Source of the DNA: Phycisphaerales bacterium
Lineage (GTDB): Bacteria > Planctomycetota > Phycisphaerae > Phycisphaerales > UBA1924
Reading direction: 5' to 3'
DNA: 64,000 bases
Assembly: GCA_020847535.1 (NCBI GenBank)
Contig: JADLBU010000038.1
Span: 1-64,000 of the forward strand
A program made the translations under genes and the position numbers. Positions 28,416 through 36,164 of this stretch are shown in pieces. The notes under the pieces are model-generated. The model searched no databases, had not been told where the DNA came from, and saw nothing but the letters and a program-made list of their open reading frames with translations. Within the stretch, counting starts at the first letter, position 1; each line of letters opens with the position of its first letter.

Positions 28416-29507
28416 TCATTTGCGGCGAACTCGAAGCCAGACGAGTACTGCAACGATCAAACAGGCCAGCACGATTCCAACAGTTTGCAGGTTATTGACC
28501 CGTTGCCCCTGTCCCGGCAGCGGCATCGGTTCGCGATTTGGTTCGAGCGGGAACTTGATCGCGTGGACGTTCGGCCGCAGGTCAAACACCTTGGCGATCC
28601 GAACTTCGCCGCGGACGGGATCGGGAACCCCGATCTCGGGGATTGCAGTCAACTGGTCAAACTCGGCCTGCGTCATGCGTCGCACGCCCGACAACGTGGA
28701 TGTGCGCTCGACGGCGCCATCTGCTCGCACGAACACCACCCGATGCGCCAGGCGCCGGCCTGTCGCCTCGTTGAACTCCCACTGCTCGTACCGCTCCGAC
28801 TGACCCACAAAGGTCTTATCCGGATGGGCGGCGATCCGCCACAACTGCGGCTCAAACAGCGGCGATCCATTGGAGCCGCTCGTAACCGTGCCCGAGTACT
28901 CAAAGATGCGACCATCACGCGATGCCCGCGCCGTCCAGGTATTTTCACGCAGGCTCGTCTGCTCGATCGTCATCCCGCGCAAGCGCCGCGACATCGATCC
29001 ATCGAGCATCCCATCGATGTCGTGAAGAATGGTGGCCTCGTTCGATGCGTAATCACGCCCCGGCGGATACCCGGAAGCGGGATCCACGATCGCAAGCTGC
29101 TCCGGCGTGAGCCGCCAGGCTCGATCCGGCCGGACGCATGTGTCGAGAAAGCGGATCTTTGGATCAACCCACTCGCGCAGCACGTTTGATCGCCACGCCC
29201 CTTCTCTGCTCCAGAACACCGTCATGCCGGTGGCATCCGGCCCGTGGATGGCCCGGCGCTGCTCCGTCTTCAACTGCTCGCGTGAAGGATGATCCGGCCG
29301 CCCTGCGATCGAGGCTTCCAGCGAGCGAAGCTCCGATGCGGAAAGCTGCACGGGTTCGGCAATCACGATGTCATAGATCACATCAGTGGGCCGCAGGGGC
29401 TCTTTCTGCGAAATGGCGAAGAGCCATTCCACGAACTTGCCGCGATCCCCGTCTGCCGGCGGTTGCAGCAAAATGGTTGCCGCCACGATGACCCCGCGGA
29501 ACCTCAT
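28416..29507 (-). CDS. Secreted protein with C-terminal membrane anchor, unknown
   Basis: A 363-residue protein with a short signal-like start (RGVIVAATILLQPPA) and a C-terminal helix followed by basic residues (TVGIVLACLIVAVLVWLRVR). The body has mixed alpha/beta composition with repeated outer-membrane-lipoprotein-like phrases (WTARASRDGRIFEYSGTVTS, YEQWEFNEATGRRLAHRVVF) reminiscent of LolA/LppX-type or DUF-type beta proteins often found in planctomycetes, but no family is certain. First gene of a three-gene overlapping operon with the Cys-rich protein and the MauE-prepilin fusion. The 122-base spacer behind it contains an AT-rich stretch that may be the operon promoter. Confidence 0.68.
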   Translation of the reverse strand: MRFRGVIVAATILLQPPADGDRGKFVEWLFAISQKEPLRPTDVIYDIVIAEPVQLSASELRSLEASIAGRPDHPSREQLKTEQRRAIHGPDATGMTVFWSREGAWRSNVLREWVDPKIRFLDTCVRPDRAWRLTPEQLAIVDPASGYPPGRDYASNEATILHDIDGMLDGSMSRRLRGMTIEQTSLRENTWTARASRDGRIFEYSGTVTSGSNGSPLFEPQLWRIAAHPDKTFVGQSERYEQWEFNEATGRRLAHRVVFVRADGAVERTSTLSGVRRMTQAEFDQLTAIPEIGVPDPVRGEVRIAKVFDLRPNVHAIKFPLEPNREPMPLPGQGQRVNNLQTVGIVLACLIVAVLVWLRVRRK

Positions 29508-29629
29508 TCGAGCAGTATACCCCCCCCACCTCTTGCTGCAAACTGATTATCAATATTGCATAGGGAGCCGGCTGCCTCGTGTGCATACGGGGTTGAGGGG
29601 TGATCCTTAGAGTTGTGGACCGACCAACC

Positions 29630-30628
29630 TTAGTACGTGAGCGTCTGCGTGACGGCCTCGGCGATCCGCTTGCTGTCGGGCAGGTACTCGAGTTCGAGCT
29701 TGTAGTACGGCATTACGGTGTCGAAGCCGGTGACGCGCTGCACTGGGGCCTTTAGGTACAGGAAGCAATTCTCCTGGATGATCGCCGAGATCTCCGCGCC
29801 CATGCCGGCGGTCTTGGGAGCCTCGTGGACGACCACGCAGCGGCCGGTCTTCTGGACGGACTGGATCACCGTGTCGGCATCCAACGGGTAGATGGTCCGC
29901 AGGTCGATGAGCTCGACCGAGACATCCTCGGGGAGCTTGTCCATCGCGGCCAGGCACTCGAAGACGCTGGCCCCCCACGAGACGACGGTGAGATCGGCGC
30001 CTTCGCTCACGATCTTCGCCTGGCCGAGGGGGATCGTGTATTCCTCTTCCGGGATCTGCTCACGGAACGAGCGGTAGACGCGCTTGGGCTCGAAGAAGAC
30101 CACCGGATCGGGATCGCGGATCGCCGACAGCAAGAGACCCTTGGCGTCGTAGGGGGTCGAGGGCATGACGACCTTCAGCCCCGGTGTGTGCGCGTAGATC
30201 GCCTCGGGGGAATCCGAGTGAAGCTCGGGGGCGTGAATGCCGCCGCCGACGGGGACGCGGACGGTGAGGGGTATGGTGATCGCCCCGCGCGAGCGCGTGC
30301 GGTAGCGGGCGGCGTGGTTGGTGAGCTGGTCGTAGGCGGGGCCGAGGAAGCCCTCGAACTGGATCTCGGGGATGGGCCGCATGCCGGCCATCGCGAGCCC
30401 GATCGCCGTGCCCATGATGCCGGATTCGGCGAGCGGGGTATCGACGACTCGATCGGCGCCGAATCGCTTCTGGAGGCCATCGGTGACGCGGAAGACACCG
30501 CCGTTGAGGCCGACATCTTCGCCGAGGAGGACGACGCGATCGTCGCGTTCCATTTCCTGGGCGAGGGTTTCGTTGATGGCATCGACCAGCGTTAGGCCTT
30601 TTTCGATCATCATTTCGGTGCGTGACAT
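29630..30628 (-). CDS. pdhB: Pyruvate dehydrogenase E1 component, beta subunit
   Basis: A 332-residue subunit of the thiamin-diphosphate-dependent E1 that decarboxylates pyruvate (or a branched 2-oxo acid). The signature VVLLGEDVGLNGGVFRVT, FGADRVVDTPLAESGIMG, RPIPEIQFEGFLGPAYDQL, PVGGGIHAPELHSDSPEA and the C-terminal transketolase domain (LIDLRTIYPLDADTVIQSV) are all typical. It matches E1 beta in length. The alpha gene lies 1.7 kb upstream on the same strand, separated by a toxin-antitoxin cassette. E2 and E3 genes are not in the window. Confidence 0.95.
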   Translation of the reverse strand: MSRTEMMIEKGLTLVDAINETLAQEMERDDRVVLLGEDVGLNGGVFRVTDGLQKRFGADRVVDTPLAESGIMGTAIGLAMAGMRPIPEIQFEGFLGPAYDQLTNHAARYRTRSRGAITIPLTVRVPVGGGIHAPELHSDSPEAIYAHTPGLKVVMPSTPYDAKGLLLSAIRDPDPVVFFEPKRVYRSFREQIPEEEYTIPLGQAKIVSEGADLTVVSWGASVFECLAAMDKLPEDVSVELIDLRTIYPLDADTVIQSVQKTGRCVVVHEAPKTAGMGAEISAIIQENCFLYLKAPVQRVTGFDTVMPYYKLELEYLPDSKRIAEAVTQTLTY

Positions 30629-30695
30629 ACGAACTGATCCGCCTTTCTTCTACTCGATTTGGTTGCCACAGGCGTCCCGCGTGTGACTACTTGCT

Positions 30696-30899
30696 CTACA
30701 CCCTTCCGTACGCGATGCACGCGAGCACATCGGCTTCTTCAAGTCCGGGGTACTCCGCGAGTACTTGAGCCACGGTGTGCCCATTGGCCACCGAGTCGAG
30801 CACCAGCGACACCCAGATCCGATGACCGCGGATGCACGGCTTGCCGAAGCAGATGCTCGGTTCGACCGAAATTCGTTTCAAGGGGTTCTCGTGATTCAT
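30696..30899 (-). CDS. DUF433-family antitoxin-like protein
   Basis: A 67-residue protein with the family pattern ISVEPSICFGKPCIRGHRIWV ... VLDSVANGHTVAQVLAEYPGLEEADVLACIAYG. DUF433 proteins fold as winged helix/VapB-type antitoxins and are usually followed by a DUF5615 PIN-like toxin gene. Here the next gene is pdhB, so no toxin partner is present on that side. It lies in the cassette between pdhA and pdhB. Confidence 0.86.
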   Translation of the reverse strand: MNHENPLKRISVEPSICFGKPCIRGHRIWVSLVLDSVANGHTVAQVLAEYPGLEEADVLACIAYGRV

Positions 30900-30927
30900 G
30901 GATTAAGACTCTCTATCGCCCCATGAT

Positions 30928-31401
30928 TCAGTGTTCCCGGCTGTGGATTGGTCTTCCTGATTCTCCAACGCGTTGGAGCGGCCTGCTGAGCGGCGCAGAA
31001 TTCCGGCACCGATTCTTGGCAGAAAGCCCAATCCAGACTACGGCGCAGACCGCTGCGATCACCGCCGAAGCAACCGCGACGAATGCGCTCTCCAATCTTC
31101 TGCCCCAGTAGACACTGAGATAACCCGCGAGAAGTCCCATCACGACAATGGCAAGCGGTGGGTGCCACCATGACTCGAAGAAGAACCCAGCAACGAACAA
31201 CCCCAACAACAACACCCAGCACACCAGTCCCGCCAGCTGCCACATCAATTCGCCAAGGGTTCCGGGCATCGGTTGGCCGCCAAGCCCTTCTCTCATAGAA
31301 CGACGAAAGGCGTAGTTTCCCGAATGGGCGATCAAGACCGAAAAGTAGTAAAGAGCAACTTCCATGAATGTCTCTCGCGACTGACGGTGCTCCTGTTCCA
31401 T
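30928..31401 (-). CDS. Small membrane protein, unknown
   Basis: A 157-residue protein with three or four hydrophobic segments (LMWQLAGLVCWVLLLGLFVAG, PLAIVVMGLLAGYLSVYWG and AFVAVASAVIAAVCAVVWIG). No family recognised. Start is 31401 or a Met 12 residues later (MEVALYYFSV). An overlapping frame of similar length is rejected because it lacks any membrane or domain pattern. It lies 15 bases downstream of the second antitoxin-like gene, inside the inserted cassette. Its base composition is less GC-rich than the flanking pdh genes. Confidence 0.55.
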   Translation of the reverse strand: MEQEHRQSRETFMEVALYYFSVLIAHSGNYAFRRSMREGLGGQPMPGTLGELMWQLAGLVCWVLLLGLFVAGFFFESWWHPPLAIVVMGLLAGYLSVYWGRRLESAFVAVASAVIAAVCAVVWIGLSAKNRCRNSAPLSRPLQRVGESGRPIHSREH

Positions 31402-31416
31402 GTCCCGGGTCTGAGG

Positions 31417-31734
31417 TCACCCTGCTTTCCGCCTCCGCAACAGCTTTTCTGATTGCAGTTTCTGGTACGCCCTTAGCGCGCGATTGACAGACTTCGACGT
31501 CGGGTACGCCTTTGCCACATCCTCATCGAGAACCACCGCCCGCACCATCTTCGATGAGAACATACCCGCGTATCGACCACGAACGGCCTTGGGTAGGTTG
31601 TACTCGACACGCATGCCGTCCTCGTACCGCTCGACGGCGCGGGAGTCAATGCACGCGGGCGCGCCGCGGCGTTTCGTGTTTGAATACGAAGTGCTCTGCT
31701 GTGCGGGCGCCGATTGTTTCGACTTGATAGCCAT
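31417..31734 (-). CDS. BrnT-associated antitoxin-like protein, second copy
   Basis: A 105-residue basic protein: a Ser/Gln-rich leader then VEYNLPKAVRGRYAGMF, VVLDEDVAKAYPTSKSVNRALR. This E-[YF]-x2-(A/G)-V-x-G-x-Y then DxDVAxxFPxSxSVNxALR layout is that of a small family regularly found beside BrnT toxins and thought to act as their antitoxin. It is a diverged paralog of the next gene upstream, only 3 bases away. The C-terminus is a poly-basic RRRKAG. Antitoxin function is an inference from context. Confidence 0.68.
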   Translation of the reverse strand: MAIKSKQSAPAQQSTSYSNTKRRGAPACIDSRAVERYEDGMRVEYNLPKAVRGRYAGMFSSKMVRAVVLDEDVAKAYPTSKSVNRALRAYQKLQSEKLLRRRKAG

Positions 31735-31737
31735 CGA

Positions 31738-32049
31738 TCAGCTGGCCTTCCGCTTCCTGGGCGTCTTCCGCGACACTATCCACTTTGAGCGTGCGAGTTC
31801 GCGCAGGGCGGCCCTGACGGACTTGCTCCCTGCTTTCCGCGGCGTTGCCCATCCAGAATGGGCAAGCTCGCGGAGGACCGCATTGACGGATTGGGAGTCC
31901 GGAAACACTCGGGCAACGTCCGGGTCGATCATGATTTTCAGACGCATGCGCTGAAACCGCTTGTAGTACTTTCCCTGCACTGCATCGGAAAAGTCGTACT
32001 CGGGCAGCATCTCGTCTCTGACGGACTTGGCCTTATTTGCGATTGACAT
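31738..32049 (-). CDS. BrnT-associated antitoxin-like protein with internal duplication
   Basis: A 103-residue protein starting MSIANKAKSV at 32049, overlapping the brnT gene by 17 bases. It contains PEYDFSDAVQGKYYKRF and IDPDVARVFPDSQSVNAVLR, the same layout as its neighbour. The C-terminal helix region is duplicated: SVNAVLRELAHSGWATPRK is followed by SVRAALRELARSKWIVSRK. Overlap with brnT suggests translational coupling as in toxin-antitoxin pairs. The duplication is not typical of the family as I know it. Confidence 0.72.
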   Translation of the reverse strand: MSIANKAKSVRDEMLPEYDFSDAVQGKYYKRFQRMRLKIMIDPDVARVFPDSQSVNAVLRELAHSGWATPRKAGSKSVRAALRELARSKWIVSRKTPRKRKAS

Positions 32050-32335
32050 ACTGTCGTTTCTCCGAGCGTGTGGCCTTTCGAGCGCTGATGATTCGAATGT
32101 CGTCACCACGTTCCGCGTGAATCACCGTCAGGAGTTCGCCCGTAAGTGCAAGGCCAATCGTGATGAAGCGATCCTCCGTGGTTGAATGTTCGCGATCATG
32201 AAGCGTCAAGGCGCAGGGATCTCCGAAAACCATCTGAGCATCCTCAAACCGCACGCCGTGTTTCCGCAGGTTGTCCTCCGCCTTCTGGTCGTCCCAGTCG
32301 AACCCGCCTTGATCCGCCTGTTCCCCCGTTTCCAT
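32033..32335 (-). CDS. BrnT-family toxin (ribonuclease-fold)
   Basis: A 100-residue protein. After a polar leader, FDWDDQKAEDNLRKHGVRFEDA ... VFGDPCALTLHDREHSTTEDRF ... GLALTGELLTVIHAERGDD, then IRIISARKATRSEKRQY match BrnT, a RelE-fold RNase toxin; the Arg-Ile-Ile-Ser-Ala-Arg-Lys/Arg-x-Thr/Ala stretch is the usual C-terminal active region. It starts 11 bases after the pdhA stop on the same strand. BrnT is typically paired with a BrnA-type antitoxin that autoregulates; here two small proteins of another family follow. Confidence 0.85.
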   Translation of the reverse strand: METGEQADQGGFDWDDQKAEDNLRKHGVRFEDAQMVFGDPCALTLHDREHSTTEDRFITIGLALTGELLTVIHAERGDDIRIISARKATRSEKRQYVNRK

Positions 32336-32346
32336 GTTCGGTCACC

Positions 32347-33486
32347 TCACACGTGCTCGGCCTCCGCCTTCAACCCTACCTGTCCCGGCTCTTGCCCCAG
32401 ACTGCTCGTCCTCATGGTCGCCTTCTGCCGCTCCAACTCCGCCGGCAGCGGGCCCGCGAACGTGAAGTCGAAGATGTCATCGGTGCTCGGCTTGGCGATC
32501 CCTTCGGCGGTCTTGACGACTTCCGACACGATGACCTTGGCCTTCTCCTCCTGCTCGGCCTGCTTGGCATCGTCCCAGAGGCCCTTGGCGGTCAGGTACT
32601 TCCGCAGTCGGATCATGGGATCCTTGCCGACCCAGGCATCGACCTCGTTGGGATCCCGGTAGCGGCGGGCATCGTCGGCGGTCGTGTGATCTCCCAGGCG
32701 ATAGGTGACGGCCTCGATGAAGCTTGGTCCGCCGCCGGCGCGGGCACGTTCGATGGCATCCCGGCTCGCCTTGTACACCGCGAACAGGTCGTTGCCATCC
32801 ACCTGGATCGTCGGCATGCCGTAGGCGATCGCCTTCTGTGCGACCGTCTCGGAGTTCATCTGCATCTCACGCGGCACCGAGATCGCCCAGTGGTTGTTCT
32901 GGCAGAAGAAAACGCATGGCACCTGCAGCGTGCTCGCGAAGTTCATCGCCTCGTGGAAGTCGCCCTCGCTGGTGGCGCCATCACCGAAGTAGGTGATCGC
33001 GACCTTGGGCTCCTTGCGGAGCTTGTACGCCCAGGCGATCCCGGTCGCGTGGAGCATCTGCGTGCCGATCGGGATCGAGAGGGGCGTCATGCGGACACCC
33101 TCGGGGATCTGGTTGCCGCGCTCATCGCCCATCCAGTGCAGGAGGATGTAGTGCATGGGCAGGCCGTGCATCCACAGGGCGGCGTTCTCGCGGTAGCAGG
33201 GGACCAGGAAGTCCGAACCCTTCTTGGCGGCGAGCGCTGAACCGATCGCCGCGGCTTCCTGTCCCTTGTTCTGCGGGTAGGTGCCCATGCGGCCGGAGCG
33301 CTGAAGCTTGAAGGCGATCTCGTCGAGGTGACGGCAGACGACCATGAACTTGTACGATTCGAGGACCTGCTCATCGCTGAGCCGCTCGGGCTTTCCCATG
33401 GGGGCGAGCTTCTCATCGATCACCCCGTTCTCATCGAGGATCTGGAGGTAATCGATCTGTGCGGAGTAGGCGGTCTTCAACGGCAT
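32347..33486 (-). CDS. pdhA: Pyruvate dehydrogenase E1 component, alpha subunit
   Basis: A 379-residue subunit of 2-oxo-acid dehydrogenase E1. The thiamin-diphosphate motif runs from ITYFGDGATSEGDFHEAMNF to CQNNHWAISVP; the conserved EAVTYRLGDHTTADDARRYR carries the loop phosphorylated in mitochondrial homologs. I chose the ATG at 33486 with GGAG eight bases upstream over an in-frame GTG two codons earlier. Its usual partner pdhB is separated by about 1.7 kb of toxin-antitoxin and unknown genes. Confidence 0.95.
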   Translation of the reverse strand: MPLKTAYSAQIDYLQILDENGVIDEKLAPMGKPERLSDEQVLESYKFMVVCRHLDEIAFKLQRSGRMGTYPQNKGQEAAAIGSALAAKKGSDFLVPCYRENAALWMHGLPMHYILLHWMGDERGNQIPEGVRMTPLSIPIGTQMLHATGIAWAYKLRKEPKVAITYFGDGATSEGDFHEAMNFASTLQVPCVFFCQNNHWAISVPREMQMNSETVAQKAIAYGMPTIQVDGNDLFAVYKASRDAIERARAGGGPSFIEAVTYRLGDHTTADDARRYRDPNEVDAWVGKDPMIRLRKYLTAKGLWDDAKQAEQEEKAKVIVSEVVKTAEGIAKPSTDDIFDFTFAGPLPAELERQKATMRTSSLGQEPGQVGLKAEAEHV

Positions 33487-33678
33487 GGGCACGGCTCCGG
33501 CTCGGCGAGCGAGTCATTAATAAAGGAAAACCCGTCCCGCCCGCATCCGGCGGGGATCGAGCGGACGGGGAATCATTCCCGCACCGGCGGCCGGAGTCGT
33601 CGGTCGGGGGTCAAAACCTGCCGGAAGCCCCATTCTGGGTGCCCCATTGCAGCGGGCATGGGTGAGGAGGAGTCTGAG

Positions 33679-36102
33679 ATGAAGACCACATCGGTTCTGG
33701 TATTGGTTGCCGGCTCGCTCCTGGCCTGCCCGGTTCTTGCCCAGCCCTCCAGCACGGATCCGGTTCCCGCACAGGCGAGCCAGGCGAGCGGTCGGCTCCC
33801 CGCGCTCTCTTCCATTCCCCTGCGGGACATCGAGCTCTCGGGCGGGTTCTGGAAGGTTCGCCAAGACACCAACCGCACGCGAACCGTCTGGGCGAATTTC
33901 GAGCAGTGCGAGAAAACCGGCCGGCTCGCCAACTTCGAGGAGGCCGCCAAGTTCATCGCCGGAGACAAGACCGCCCAGAACCGCGGCCTGCTGTTCAACG
34001 ATTCGGATGTCTACAAGGTGCTCGAGGGAGCGGCGTACATCCTGGCGACCAACCCCGATCAGAAGCTGCGCGAATACTGCGATGCCGTCATCAAGAAGAT
34101 CGGCGCTGCCCAGCTTCCGGATGGGTACATCAACACGTACCACACCGTCAAGGCTCCGGACCAGCGCTGGAAAGCGATCGAGCACAACCACGAGCTGTAC
34201 TGCGGCGGTCATCTCATCGAGGCGGGGATTGCGTATTTCGAGGCGACCGGGGATCGGACGCTGCTGGATATCGGGATCCGGTTCGCGGACCACGTCGATT
34301 CGCTCTTCGGCCCCGGCAAGCGGCACGCGGTCCCGGGTCACGAGGAGATCGAGCTGGCGCTGATCAAGCTCTGGCGAATCACGGGCCAGGACAAGTACCT
34401 GAAGCTCGCCCGGTATTTCGTCGATGCCCGCGGGCACACCAAAGGCCGGGCGACCACGGGGGAATACTCGCAGGACCATCTCCCGGTACGGGAACAGGAC
34501 CACATTGTCGGTCACGCGGTGCGCGGGATGTACCTGTTCATGGCGGTCGCGGACCTGACGGCGATCCAGCCTGATGACGGGTATATCCAGGCGAGCGATG
34601 ATGTCTGGTTCGACCTGACCCACCGCAAGACCTACATCACCGGCGGGATCGGCCCCAGCGCCCACAACGAAGGCTTCACGACGCCGTACGACCTCCCCAA
34701 CGACACCGCGTACGCCGAGACGTGCGCGGGGATCGGCTCGGTGATGTGGAACCAGCGGCTGGGCCGGCTGTACGCGGATGCCAAGTACTTCGATGTCGCC
34801 GAGCGGGCGCTGTACAACGGTGTACTCTCGGGTGTCTCGCTCTCGGGGGACCGGTTCTTCTACGTCAACCCGCTGCTGTCGCGCGGCAACCACGACCGGC
34901 CGGAGTGGTACGAGTGCGCCTGCTGCCCGCCCAACATCCTCCGCCTGATCGCCGATGTCGGCACGATGTTCTACTCGACCGCCAAGGGCGCCGATGGCAA
35001 GACCAGCGCTGTGTATGCGAATTTCTACAACACCGGGATAGCACGCTTCGACGATGCCGGGCTCATCGTTCATCAAAAGACCGACTACCCGTGGGATGGC
35101 AGGGTCACGCTGAGCATCTCTTCCAGCAAGGCTGGAAACTCCGGCGGCATGGCGGTCAACCTGTTCGCCAGAATCCCCGGCTGGTGCCGCGGGGCCTCGG
35201 CGAGCGTCAATGGCAAGAAGGTGGAGTTAAAGCCGGTCAACGGGTACGCAAAGCTCGGCTCATCATGGCGGACCGGGGATGAGATCGTGCTCGATCTGCC
35301 CATGCCCATCGAGCGGATCGCCGCCAACCCGCAGGTCCAGGCAGATGTCGGGCGGATTGCATTGCAGCGCGGCCCCGTGGTCTATTGCCTCGAGAGCGCC
35401 GACAACAAGGAGAGCGTGCTGGGGATGGCCCTGCCGCCGGATTCAAAGCTCACCAGCGAGCTCCGAACCGATCTGCTCTCGGGGGTCTCGGTGATCAACG
35501 GCAGCGCCCTGGCGCCCGATGCGCAGCCGGAGGCCTGGAAGGGTGAGCTGTATCGCGCTGCGCCGGTGGGCAAGCCGGTGAGCTTCACGGCGATCCCGTA
35601 CTTTGCGTGGAACAACCGGGGCCGATCCACAATGACGGTGTGGCTGCCCGAGAGCCTGGGGCTCCTCAACACCAAGGTGATCGGCCCGCACACGTACACC
35701 TCATCGTTCCGCTTCCGCGATGAGGTCGCCGGCAACATCGCCGACGGCTCAACGCCCAAGAACTCCGGGGATTACGATGTTCCGCGCCTGACCTTCTGGC
35801 CGCACAAGGGCACCACCGAGTGGGCCCAGGTCGAGTTCGACAAGCCGCGCAAGGTCAGCTCCGTCGAGGTCTACTGGTTTGATGACACCGGTCGTGGCGA
35901 GTGCAAGATCCCGCAGTCGTGGAAGATCCTCTACAAGGATGGGGATGCTTGGAAGGAAGTGGCGGCGAGCGGGGCGTATCCCATCGAGAAGGACAAGTTC
36001 TGTCGCGTTGAGTTCTCGCCGGTGCGGACGACGGGGGTGAAGATCGAGGTCGGGCTGCAGGAGGGGTGGTCGACGGGGGTGATCGAGTGGAAGCTGCGCT
36101 GA
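33679..36102 (+). CDS. Secreted GH127 (DUF1680) beta-L-arabinofuranosidase-type glycosidase
   Basis: An 807-residue exported glycoside hydrolase. Start at 33679 has GAGGAGG nine bases upstream and gives a signal peptide (SVLVLVAGSLLACPVLA). Zinc and catalytic residues of GH127 are visible: HNEGF (acid/base Glu), AETCAG (zinc Glu and Cys) and ECACCPPN (zinc Cys and nucleophile Cys). The core is an alpha/alpha-barrel followed by a jelly-roll. Near residues 680-760 a region with YDVPRLTFWPHKGTTEWAQV and VEVYWFDDTG resembles an F5/8-type carbohydrate-binding domain. Likely trims arabinofuranose-containing plant or algal glycans. The 192-base spacer before it is shared with pdhA and holds a GC-rich palindrome. 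Confidence 0.92.
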   Translation: MKTTSVLVLVAGSLLACPVLAQPSSTDPVPAQASQASGRLPALSSIPLRDIELSGGFWKVRQDTNRTRTVWANFEQCEKTGRLANFEEAAKFIAGDKTAQNRGLLFNDSDVYKVLEGAAYILATNPDQKLREYCDAVIKKIGAAQLPDGYINTYHTVKAPDQRWKAIEHNHELYCGGHLIEAGIAYFEATGDRTLLDIGIRFADHVDSLFGPGKRHAVPGHEEIELALIKLWRITGQDKYLKLARYFVDARGHTKGRATTGEYSQDHLPVREQDHIVGHAVRGMYLFMAVADLTAIQPDDGYIQASDDVWFDLTHRKTYITGGIGPSAHNEGFTTPYDLPNDTAYAETCAGIGSVMWNQRLGRLYADAKYFDVAERALYNGVLSGVSLSGDRFFYVNPLLSRGNHDRPEWYECACCPPNILRLIADVGTMFYSTAKGADGKTSAVYANFYNTGIARFDDAGLIVHQKTDYPWDGRVTLSISSSKAGNSGGMAVNLFARIPGWCRGASASVNGKKVELKPVNGYAKLGSSWRTGDEIVLDLPMPIERIAANPQVQADVGRIALQRGPVVYCLESADNKESVLGMALPPDSKLTSELRTDLLSGVSVINGSALAPDAQPEAWKGELYRAAPVGKPVSFTAIPYFAWNNRGRSTMTVWLPESLGLLNTKVIGPHTYTSSFRFRDEVAGNIADGSTPKNSGDYDVPRLTFWPHKGTTEWAQVEFDKPRKVSSVEVYWFDDTGRGECKIPQSWKILYKDGDAWKEVAASGAYPIEKDKFCRVEFSPVRTTGVKIEVGLQEGWSTGVIEWKLR

Positions 36103-36164
36103 TCGCAGGTGCCTCTTAGCACTACCGCCGCGGCTGGATGTGCAGACCGGTACACTCTGCCCCG

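Noticed and set aside
30896-31420. A 174-codon frame overlapping the small membrane protein gene
   Set aside because: It lacks membrane or domain pattern and its spacing to neighbours is worse than that of the chosen frame.
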